In this document: piece by piece, positions 36,701 through 48,700 of the stretch
How positions within the stretch are numbered: position 1 is the first letter of the stretch
Layout: every line of letters starts with the position of its first letter
Assembly: GCA_943736015.1 (NCBI GenBank)
Contig: OX031066.1
Coordinates: 12,094,245-12,158,244, forward strand
Source: Tridacna crocea
Taxonomy: Eukaryota; Mollusca; Bivalvia; Cardiida; Cardiidae
Length of the DNA stretch: 64,000 nt
Direction: 5' to 3'
Translations under genes and position numbers: made by a program
The notes under the pieces: generated by a model
What the model saw: the letters and a program-made list of their open reading frames with translations, nothing else
Told to the model about the DNA's origin: nothing
The model's database searches: none

Positions 36701-39700
36701 CCTAAACAGGATCTTACTCCTGCTAGTCTTTCGCATGGTTGTGTTTGTTTGTCATCCGACACTGCATTAATTTGGCACAGTTTCGTTTATTTGCACTTTA
36801 CTCCTACACAGTTTGTTTTTATTGGAAGCGTGCTTATGAGACATTCCTAAAATTCATCTCAGTGGTAAAGTGGTAAAGTGAAGGACTTGTGACCTGGGCC
36901 CGTATTCACCAACCATTCTTAAGAACGATCTTTGTCTAATTCTCCAGAATTTTCTACATATGTAAGTAACACAACTTCTGATTGGCTAAACCAAATAGTT
37001 TAGCCAATCAGAAGTTGTGTTACTTACAAATCTAGAAAACCTTGGAGAATAAGACTAAGAATATTCTCAAGAATGGTTGGTGAATACTGTCCCTGGAGGT
37101 CCCAAGTTCAAACCTCACTGGCTTTTTTTCACAGGAGTGTCCTTGGGCAAGACACTTCAGAGCCTAGCCTTGTACTGGGGAAACCCAGGAAAAAGGAAAC
37201 CCGGGACTTTTTGGTAAAGGGCTAAAGGTTTAACTCTGTTCCAACCAACAAATTTTTATTCTAGTCAAAATTGAAAGCAATTGCAGACGACAAATTGATT
37301 TTTTTGGAACTTGTGAGGTTTGTCATAAATAGGATATAAAACAGTGTGGGAAAAGGAGAAAATGCTGGTAATCAGCATTTTCCCCTTTTAGCCCTTTACC
37401 AAAAATTCCCGGGTTTCCTTTTTCCTGGGTTTCCCCAGTACAAGGCTAGGCTCTGAAGTGTCTTGTCCAAGGACACTCCTGTGAAAAAACCCAGTGGAGC
37501 CAGTGAGGTTGGAATCTGGGACCTCCAGGTCGCAAGTCCTTCACTTTACCACTTTACCTCTGAGATCAATTTCAGGAATGTTTCATAAGCATACTTTCAA
37601 TAAAAACAAACTGGTAATCAGCATTTTCCCCTTTTTCCACAATGTTTACAAAAGGCTTTTTCTTTCAGGTTGTTAAAATCCCAGACTATTAGGTATAGAG
37701 TTAATGTTACAGACTTGAGTTTGATTTATGCATAGGTAATTTAACAAAATTATACTTTTTCTACCTTTTGCACACCAATGCATATCGGTACGTCGAGTCT
37801 TTATGTTTAACTAATACCTTGTCAGATAATATATTATTGTAATTGCTACCATGATTTAATTATCATAACAACTGCATGTTTTCATGTCTCGCAAATACCT
37901 ATTTCACATTCCTAAACAATACTCTGTGAAAAAGGGCTTTATTGCATCTGAAAAATTATGGACCGATACAAACTTACACAGACTCTGCAGGCTGACAAGG
38001 GTCAAAACCTTTTTGCTATCCGTCCATTTTCGTGTATGTCCAGGGACGATTGAAGTCATTTCAAAGACAAAATAGAATATATGGGTCAACAATTATGTAC
38101 TGACATTCTTGGTATGAATACTACCACACAGTGATGCATTATAACCCCTTTTTGCCCTGGGGTATGGACACAAGCCCCCTAAGGTGAAAAGCCCTCTAGG
38201 TAAAAAGCCCACTGGACAAAAAAACACTGGGTAAAAGCCCACTTGGTGAAGATTCCATTCCTATTTAACTCTTTACCAAGCAACAAAATTTAAGACTGGT
38301 CCAATTTGAATGCACTTGCAGACAACAAAATAGATGTAACTCAAAATCTGAAATTTGTTTCCAGCAGGGTAGAAAACATTGCGGGAAAAGGAGAAAATGC
38401 TGGTTACCAGCATTTTCATGCTGGTTACCAGCATTTTCTCCTTTTCCTACAATGTTTTCAAAAAGCTTCAACCTCAGGACTGTTTGGGAAAAGGTTAAAA
38501 TTACTACCTATAATGGGTTTCTTTTACATGCTGCCAATTTTTACTAATTTTTACGCATCAAAAAGATTTGTAAAAATTCGCCTCGTAAATAATTACAGCC
38601 TAAAACTGTAGTATTGTATAGATATGAAATAAAGGGTTTTCAGTATGTAATACCTGTGCACTAAATACATGCAATATACAAATTTTTTCACTTGTGTTCT
38701 GATTACGTGTGATATGACTTCCCTCTATCAGTCATCTCTATTTTGATATTTTAAGCCACGGCTTCCGTGCCCAAACGGAAAACTAACAGAGAATTCTTAT
38801 CCATGCTACCGGTATACGTGAATTGAATATTCAGGTTAAAAATGCTTTGAAACCGCGTAAACGAGGCACCTTCATGATACTCGACAGGATGATTATGGCG
38901 GTGATGAGAATTTGACTCGGCATTGGGCCCCTTCAAAAATGTCACGAATAGGTCATGTGAAAAGACATGGCTGTACAACTGCAAAACCCGAGGTTTATAA
39001 AATAATTTTAAGAAAGTGGGTTTTTCACCGAGTGAGCTTTTACCTACACTCTTTTGCCCCAGCATGACTTGCTTGGTTGGTTATTTCCGTTTATTTATCG
39101 TTGCTACCAGATGCCCATCTGAGCAACGCCCCCAGAAGACGGTTCATTGTTACCCGGGAATAGTGCAAGGATACAGGTCGAAACTACTGAGAGTTTCGCC
39201 TGGTTCTTTAACATACTCCATATATAGCACCGTCACATGGGACCTCGGTTTAATATCTCATCCGGAAGACTATTAGTAATTTTAGTTGGCCTTAGCCAGG
39301 GACTTGCTTAGTAGCACATAAGAGTTATAAAGAGGCCCTTTAACCTTTTAAATACTACCCAGTTGGCAGTTTTCGAGACCCTGAGAAAGAAGCCTTTTGA
39401 AATTATAGTAGGAAAAGCAGAAAATGCTGATAACCAGCATTTTCCCTCTTTTTACAAAAAGAAATTTCAATTTTTGAGTCAAATTTATTTTGTTCTCTGC
39501 AAATTCTTCCAATTTGGACTGGTCTAAAATTTTGTGGTTTGGTAAAGAGTTTACATTCTTCCAAATTCCCAGCTGTTGCAGACAACAAAATAACTGCAGC
39601 TTAAAATATCAAACTTGACCCTAAAAGGCTAGAAAAAGTGGGAAAAGGAGACAATACGGTACTTTTTCCAAAAGGCTTCTTTCTCAGGGTCATTAAAACT

Positions 39701-42700
39701 TAGGATTGTGTGGTTGAGAGTTAATTTTCTCTGCTCCACTTCATATGAAATAAATTTAAATTTTAATTAATTTCACCTTAACTTCATGTTTGGTACACCT
39801 TTTTATTTGAAAATGCATTTAGTACTTTATATCCCCCGTCACTCCAGTCTTATTCTTACTGACTCTGTTTCAAAAATTGTTGCTGAATGGACCCAACCCT
39901 TTACGACACAATGACGACTTTTAGCGACCCTGAAGAAAGAGCCTTTTGAAAACATTGTGGGAAAAGGAGAAAATGCTGGTAACCAGCATTTTCTCCTTTT
40001 TGAACAATGTTTTCTATCCTGTCAAAGAAAATCTGCACCATTTGAGCCTCCTTGAAATTGTCGTCTGCAAATGCTTACAATTTGGTTATGTCTAAAATTC
40101 TGCTGTGTGGTAAAGGGTTAACCTGTGTTTTGACGTAATGGATGCACTGGCATCCTTTTATGATCTGTTTACAAGCTTATTGAATGGGTTAGGACAAGAC
40201 GGGTGCCCCAGAACTTTGAGCCTACTCAAAATCTTTTGCCATCCATCCCATCTCGTAGTTAGATGGGGTGACAATGTACTTAAAACCAGACAACCGCAGC
40301 CCGTTTTATAATTTTGGTGACTCAAGTAAGTATTTCAAAGAACAGGTTTGGTGAAACAGTGGCTTCAGGCATTATCAGCCCAAAATTAAACTTTCTACCC
40401 CGACTGCAACCTGTTTTTCGTTTGTGTCATGACGGGGTAAGACGTCTAAACAAGAGGGCCATGATGGCCCTGTATCGCTCCACTGGCTAATAAGTAAAAA
40501 CACTATGAGCCAAACATTACAATATTTGGCCAACTGGTTTCAAACTTTAGGATATACAAATTTTTTTCTATAAAATCCTACAAGAAAGTTGTGACTCCGG
40601 GCAATGCCAAATTTGGTAGCCCCAGGCCTTATGGTTTCAGAGATTTTTAAAACAAGAGGGCCATGATGGCCCTGTATCGCTCCACTGGCTTTTTAATCCT
40701 TTACCACACAAATTCAAGTGTTCATGACCATGAAAAAGAGGGCCTTCAAAAACAATGAACACTGTCAGGCAGTACAAGCAGGTTAATTCATTAGCATGAA
40801 AGGTAAAATCCTTGGAAAAATAAGCTGAATTATAGAAACCTTACTCTAAATTTATTATTCACCTCATGTGAGCATAACTATTAGCATCAAAATGAATCAC
40901 AATTGAAAACAGAATATTTTCTATCAAAAAACTTAATGTCTAGCACCAATCATGTTTCAATGTAGTTTGATAATCAAGGGAGGTAAATAGTACCAAACTT
41001 TATCTTTCATAAAAAGAGTTATTTCCCTTGATTAATGTTTAAATTGAAGTGATTATATTTTGAAGCCCATGTTAAACTTGTGATCCTTGGATGGAGGCAA
41101 TTTTGACCCCAGACCTACAATATGAAACTAGAATGTGTGGTTATAAACACGAAGATTTTTAAATCTTGCCCAATAAAAAGCCCTGTAAAACAAGTTTGCT
41201 CAATAAAAGGCCCTGTAAAATATGTGACCCATGAGACAGGTTTATAAAGCCAATGTAAAACTTGTGATCCCTGGGATGGGGTCAAACTTGATCCCCAAAG
41301 TTAAAATTTGGGCCCTCTTGGTAGAGGCCCATTAGATAAAGCTACATGCAAAATTTGGTTGCCCTAGGCCTTATGGCTATGTACAAGTAGATTATTAAAG
41401 TTTCCCTATATAAGCCCATGTAAAACTTGTGACCCCCTGTGACGGGGCTAAATTTGACCCCAGGGCTATACTTTGGGCACCCTTGGTAGAGACCCCCTAG
41501 ATAAAGCTACATGCAAAATTTGATAGCCCTAGCCCTTATAGCTAGGTGCGAGAGGATTTTGAAAGTATTCCCTATAAAAGCCCATGTAAAATTTGTTACC
41601 CCCCGGGGCGGTGCCAAATTTGACCCCTGGGCTATAAGTTGGACACCCTTGGTAGAGGTCCACTAGATAAAGCTACATGCCAAATTTGGTAGCCCTAGGC
41701 CCTATGGCTAGGTGGAAGAAGAATTTTAAAGTTCTCCCTATATAAGCCCATGTAAAACTTGGTACCCCCGGGGCGGGGCCAATTTTGACCCCCGGGCTAT
41801 AATTTAGACACTCTTGGTACAGGTCCACTAAATAAAACAACATCCCAAATTTGGTAGCCCTAGGCCCTATGGCTAGGTACCAGAAGGATTTTGAAAGTAT
41901 TCCCTATATAGCCCATGTAAAATTTGTTACCCCCGGGGCGGGGCCAATTTTGACCCCAGGGCTATAATTTGAAGAAACTTGGTAGAGGTCCACTAGATAA
42001 AGCTACATGCCAAATTTGGTAGCCCTAGGCCTTACGGTTTCAGACAAGAAGATTTTTAAAGATTTTCAAAATTTTTCAGTTTTGTTGCCATGGCAACCAG
42101 AGTTTTTGAAGGAATTAAATTCTTTCAAGAAATTCTGAAGAGCACCATGGCAGGATAATTTCTGTGAAGTTTCATCAAAATTGGATGGGTAGTTTCAGAG
42201 AAGAAGATGTTTAAAGAAAAAGTTAACGGACGGACGGACGGACGGACGCACGCACGCACGCACGCACGCACGACGGACAACAGGCCATGACATAAGCCCG
42301 CTGGCCTTCGGCCAGTGGAGCTTAAAATTAAATATTTTCAGTTATGTTGCCATGGCAACTAGAGTTTTTGAAGGAATCAAATTCTTTCATGGAATTCAGG
42401 TTCATTTCTGTGAAGTTTCATCAAAATTGGATGGGTAGTTTCTGAGGAGAAGATGTTTGAAATAAAAGTTAACGCACGCACACACCGGGCCATGACATAA
42501 GCCTGCTGGCCAGTGAAGCTAAAAACCAGTTTTGTGTGACAGGGGCTTTACCAAACATAGCTGAGTTTAAACAACCATGAAGAAGATTCTTAAAAACTTT
42601 GTATAAATAGAGAAAATGTGGTTATTCAGCATTTTCCCCTTTCCTCATAATCATTTCTACCCTTCAGTGGACCAGTTATAATTGTTTAGTCACATTATGC

Positions 42701-45700
42701 TGTCTTCTGCTGTTCTAAATTTTGACAAATCTAACATTTTATTTTTTCATTAACCCATTACCGCACAATCCCTACTTTTGACACCCCTGAGAAAGAGGCC
42801 TTTTGAAAACACTGTAGGAAAAGGAGAAAATGCTGGTAACCAGCATTTTCTCCTTTTCCCACAGTGTTTTCTACCCTTCCCAGACCAAATTTCAATTTTT
42901 CAGTCACCTTTGTCATCTGCAAATGCTTTCAATTTGAACCAGTCTAAAATTTTGTCGTGTGGTAAGAAGTTAAAAAAAAAAATTTGTCCAAACTATCATC
43001 AATTATTTCCTCTTGGCCAAATGACAAAATTTTGGACTGGTCCAAATTGAAAGCATTTGTAGACAACAAAATTAAAGTTACTAAAAAGTTGAAATTTGGA
43101 TTATAGTACAAACTATAGGGAACCAGCTTTTTCTCCTTTTTTGTCAATGTTTTTAAAGGCTTTCTTTCTCAGGGTCATTAAAAGTCAGGGTTGTTTGGTA
43201 AAGAGGCAACTCTTTACTTAACGACAATATTTCAGAATGGGACAAATTGAAAACAGTTGCAGAATGATGACAAAATAAACAGAACTAAAAACTTGAAACT
43301 TGTTTCCAGCAGGGTGGGAAACATTGTGGGAAAAAGAGAAAACCCTGGTTGCCAACATTTTCTCCTTCTTCTAACAATATTTTTAAAAGACTTCTTTCTC
43401 AGGGTTGTAAAAACAAGGTATTGTTTGGTAAAGAATTAAAAAATCACATTTTTTTTATGACCCTGAGATAGGTGGCTTTTGAGAACATCACAGGAAAAGG
43501 ACAAAATGCTGGATGTCAGTATTTTCTCCTTATTCCTCACAGTGTTTTCAAGCCTGCTGGAATCAAATTTCAAACTTTGCGTTTGTCTTTTTCCCACAGT
43601 GTTTTTAACTCTTTACCAGATGACAGCATTTTAGGTCTGTCTAAATTAAAAGCATTATTTGCATACCACAATTTCAGCGTGGCTCAAATGGTGCAATTGT
43701 TTACTCATAGGGTAAAAAACATAGTGGGAAAATGAAAAAAATGCTGGTTACCAATATTTTCTCCTTATCCACAGTGTTTTCAGAAGGCTTCTTTCTCAGG
43801 GTCATTAAAAGTTGTCATTGTGTGGTAAAGGGTTAAGAGACTTCAAGTTAATATACTTTTTGATTAACCCTTTCCCAAACAATCCCTGGTATTTACGACC
43901 CTGAGATAGAAGCATTTTGAAAACATTGTGGGAAAAGGAGAAAATGCTGGTAACCAGCATTTTTTTTCTCCTTTTCCCACAATGTTTCTACCCTGCTGGA
44001 AACAAATTTCAATTTTTGAGTTATATTTAGTTTGTTGTCTGCAAGTGCTTTCAATTTGGGTTTGTCGAAAATGTTGTTGTGTGGTAAAGAGTTAAGAAGA
44101 AAAGAGTTCTGCATAGAAGTTGAGATAAAGTGTCTTCCCAAATTACACTGTCCTGTCCAAAGGCAACTCTCATTCTTATGCTCAAAGTGCCCTTCACTAG
44201 ACACTGAGAGAGGAAAATAAATCCAATAAAATTTTATTCTTCTGTCTAGCTATAGGATCCAAATAATTGCAATTATTTCACACCTAAAACTTAACGAGCA
44301 ATGAAATTGCTTTAATACTACCAGTGAGTACGGAATATCTTAGCCCATATTAGACGCTGTAGTGTCCAAAACGGATTTTAAAGAACAAGGCAAGAGTCCA
44401 ATACCAATTTTTCAGAACGAGGCAAGAGTTCAATACAGAATTTTCAAAACGAGGCAAGAGTTCAATACAGATTTTTCAAAACGAGGCAAGAGTCCAATAC
44501 AGATTTTTCAAAACGAGCCAAGAGTTCAATACAGATATTTCAAAACGAGACAAGAGTTCAATACAGATATTTCAAAACGAGCCAAGAGTCCAATACAGAT
44601 ATTTCAAAACTAGCCAAGAGTTCAATACAGATATTTCAGAACGAGCCAAGAGTCCAATACAGATTTTTCAAAACGAGCCAAGAGTTCAATACAGATATTT
44701 CAAAACGAGACAAGAGTCCAATACAGATTTTTCAAAACGAGCCAAGAGTTCAATACAGATATTTCAAAACGAGGCAAGAGTCCAATACAGATTTATCAAA
44801 ACGAGGCAAGAGTTCAAAACAGATTTTTCAAAATGAGCCAAGAGTTCAATACAGATTTTTCAAAACGAGGCAAGAGTCCAATACAGATTTTTCAAAATGA
44901 GCCAAGAGTCCAATATTGATTTTTCTAAACGAGGCAAGACTCCAAAACCAATTTTTCAAAACGAGGCAAGACTCCTGAATATAGATATTGGACAAGAAGA
45001 TTAGTCTTCCGAAGTCCGTTGTAAAAAGGCAACTTCAAAAACCCTCTTTTGATATGTTTGGATTTTTTTTTTTATTCAAATTGAAATGACCATATACATG
45101 TACTTGTCGTTTACTTTAAAGTCAATACGAAAGTGTGAAATAAAGAGGTCATTTAACCTACTTGGGTACAATACTGAATTCAATTGGACTCGTACACTGC
45201 AGAACCAGTCTATATTTTGGACTCGGCTGTCACCTCCTCCAAAATATAGACTGGTTCTGCAGTATACTCATCCAACAGAATTCAGTTTTGTACCCAAGCA
45301 TGTTGAATAACCTCATATTACAAGGCTGACCTAGTCCAGAATGTCCAAACAAAATGGATACTTGCAGAGCTTCAAAAGAGGGGGTGATTTTGATTTCAAA
45401 ATTCAAACAAGAGCTTCGCAAAGCAGTGCATGAACACCCGAAGGGGCTTGTCAGTGAAATGAGTTCAAATGAAGGATGGCCCTTAAATTAACCCATTACC
45501 AAACGACAATATTTTAGACTGGTCCAAATTGAAAGCATTTGCAGACGACAAAATAAAAGTGACTGAAAATTTGAAATTTGTTTTGTGAAGGCTAGAAAAC
45601 GTTGTGGGTAAAGGAGAAAATGCTGGTTACCAGCATTTTCTCCTTTTCCCACAATGTTTTCTAATGGCTTCTTTCTCTGGGGCGTCAAAAGTAGGAATTG

Positions 45701-48700
45701 TGTGGTAATGGGTTAAGAGTAGTTATTCTACATAAATGTGTTCTATCAGTGTATGAAGTTTCGAGTTAATAGCTTTTATAGGTTGGAAGTTATGGCCTGG
45801 ACAAAAATGCAAACTGAAAATTAAGAAAGGGCAGTAACTCAAAAAACAAGCAGCAGAGCTATGGTTCTTGTGCATTCCTTTTTTCCATAATGTCTTCTAC
45901 CAGTGTATGTAGTTTCAAGTTGCTACCTTTTATGGTATGGAAGTTATGGCCTGAACAAAAGTTCAAAGTGAAAAGTTGTTGTTTCAGAAATCAAGGGCAG
46001 ATAATTTTAGAACGCAATCCAAACTCGTAAAGTCGGGTGCAAAACTAGACATCATGGAGATTTATTGTGGCAAGTTTCAAATAATTCCCATGGAAACTGT
46101 AGGAGGAGTTGCGCGCACAAGAAATTGCTGACAGACGGACAGACAGACAGACGGACGACCGGGGGTATGAAATAATATGATCCTTCGGTTGTATAAATAC
46201 AGTGTTATAAATTTTTTTCCATTAAACCCTCTGTTATGGGTTCTCTTTAGAATCAACTCATCAAGACGATTCTAATGAGTACCCACAACATGAGGTTTTG
46301 AAGAGAAGTAATGAATGTAGAATACCATCACTTGCATTATCTGGAGGTCTGCGGTTAAACTGCAGACAATAGACACTTTCTGTGTAGACTGATCCTGATC
46401 CACACTAGCTGCAAATACACCTATCTATATAAATGTGAAAGATGCTGTAAGACTAATGATGCGTAGGGGATTGCAACAGCAACACCTGGTAAAAATGAGG
46501 GATTACAAATTTGAGTTTTCTGCAATATGGAACACCTACTTTAACAATTAAGGATATGACATCATGACTCTTACGTGTGTATGACCATACATAATTTGCA
46601 TATCGTCGGTGTGCATCCAAAACCTCGTAACTACAGCTTGTAACAAGCTGTAGTAACGAGGTTTTGGAAGCACACCAACGATATTGCATTTATCAATTTT
46701 TGCCAATGCTTTCAGAAAATATATGTCTGCATGTGCATATAACAGACGGACAAACAATGCAAAAACTGGTGGTAAAACATTGTTTGGGGGAGGTATTCAG
46801 ATTTGCTGATTTCAAAAGATAACCATTTTCCCCTCCCACACAAAGATGTACTTCTAAAACTGCAAAGGAAGGAATTACCACATAATTCAATGTTTTACCA
46901 ATCCCAGAGAAAGTGGCTTTTGAAAACATCCTGGGAAAAGACAAAAATGTTTGATTGGTTTACCACAATGATTTTTACTCTCTCAAGAAATATCTAAATT
47001 ATTTGCGCAACAGTAAGTTGATTTATCGCTTGCAAACAATATCATTTTAAACAGGACTTTTTTTTTATCATATGGTAAAGAATGAATTGAATTTTACAAT
47101 ACACGCGTCATAGGTAATGTAATATAATACTTGATGGTAAGATCTTTTCAAGGCTAAACCTTTCACTTTGTAAAAACCAAACATATCACTTCTGCAATAT
47201 CATTATCTAGAGATAAACAATTCATAATTTAATCAACAAAAATATAATGCCAAAATAAAATGCACCAGTCCTGTTAACTTTGGTATGAAAAAAACAAGAG
47301 GGCAATGATGGCCCTGAAATTGCTTACCTGAGTCTATTGACTAAACATTAACCATTTTCATTCAAGTTTCCCAGTAACCTAGTTTTTTTTATCAGACATT
47401 ACCCATTATCAAACACTTTTGAGATATCAAACTGTTTTGAGACATCACCAAAACAAACATTCTGACCAAATTTGAAGAGTGTCAGGCAGAAAATGTGGCC
47501 TCTAGTGTGTACACAAGGTTTTTCTAATACTTGACCCAGTGACCTAGTTTTTGACTCCACATGACCCATTTTCAAACTCATTCAAGGTATCACCAAGGCA
47601 AATATTATGAACAAGTTTCCGGAGTATCAGACTGAAAATGTGTCCTCCAGAGAATACGCAAGGTTTTTATAACATTTGACCTATTGACCTAGTTTTTCAC
47701 CCAACAAGACCCATTTTCAAATTCATCCAAGATATTATCAAGGCAAACATTTTTACCACTTTTCAAGAATGTTGGACTGAAAATGCATCCAGAGCATATA
47801 CAAGATTTTTCTAAGATTTGACCTGGTAACCTAGATTTTGACCCAACATGACCCATTTTCAAACTCATCAGACATATCATCCAGACAAACATTCTGACCA
47901 TCTTTCAAGAGTTTTGGACTGAAAATGTGGCCTCTAGAGTGTACACAATGTTTTTCTAAGAGTTGACCTAGTGACCTAGTTTTTGACCCGACATGACCCA
48001 ATTTCGAACTCATTCATAATATCATCGAGGCAAACATTCTGACCAAGTTTCATGAGTTTCGGACTGAAAATGTGGCCTCTAGATCATACACAAGGTTTTT
48101 TTTAAAAGATTTGACCTAGTTCGACTTCAAGCTCCTGCAAGATTTCATCGAGGCAAACATTCTAACCAAGTTTCATGAGTATCGGACGAAAAATGTGGCC
48201 TCAAGAGCGTACACAAGGTAAAAAGTTGACGACGCATGACGGATGAAGGACACAGCAATATCACAATAGTTCACTCTGAGCACTTCATGCTCAGGTGAGC
48301 TAAAAACACGGCAAGAAGTTATTCCAAGCACTATTTTTGGCTACAATGCCTGTGTAGTTTAGACGTTTTTATTCCAAATCTATCCTTTACCACAAGACTG
48401 AATATAATGTATCCTTGTCCAAACTGAAAGCAAGTGCAGATGATGAAAAAAGATATGGTCCACATAATGAAATTTGTGACAAAAAAGAGTAGATAATATT
48501 TAATGGGAAAAAAGAAAAAAATTGATTATTATCAGCATTTTCTTCTTTTCCCACATAAAGCTTGGAATTGAATGGTGTCTGAGACAGGCTAGAAAATGTT
48601 TTGGGAAATGGAGAAACAGTTGGTTACCAGCGTTTTCTCCTTCTCCTCCATAAAACTTCTTCCTCAGGGTTGTTAAAACTCAAGGTTGTGTGGCAAAGGG

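Larger units (their letters stand above)
40448..42522 (+). mobile_element. K-family element K3, interrupted by K4
   Basis: 5' part 40448-40649 and 3' part 42325-42522 fit one K element, split at GAGATTTTTAA / AATTAAATATTTTC by K4. Confidence 0.65.
45365..46352. mobile_element. Fold-back MITE, F family, copy F3, interrupted
   Basis: Left end AGAGCTTCAAAAGAGGGGGT and right end ACTTGCATTATCTGGAGGTC match F1/F2. The M1 element splits it. Confidence 0.6.

Noticed and set aside
44362..44613. 83-codon ORF with repeated IFQN/FKTRQEF motifs
   Set aside because: Produced by the 32-base satellite cycling through three frames.
47399..48013. ORFs with repeated [17 protein letters not shown] on the minus strand
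   Set aside because: They follow the tandem core of element L1 and are not a gene.
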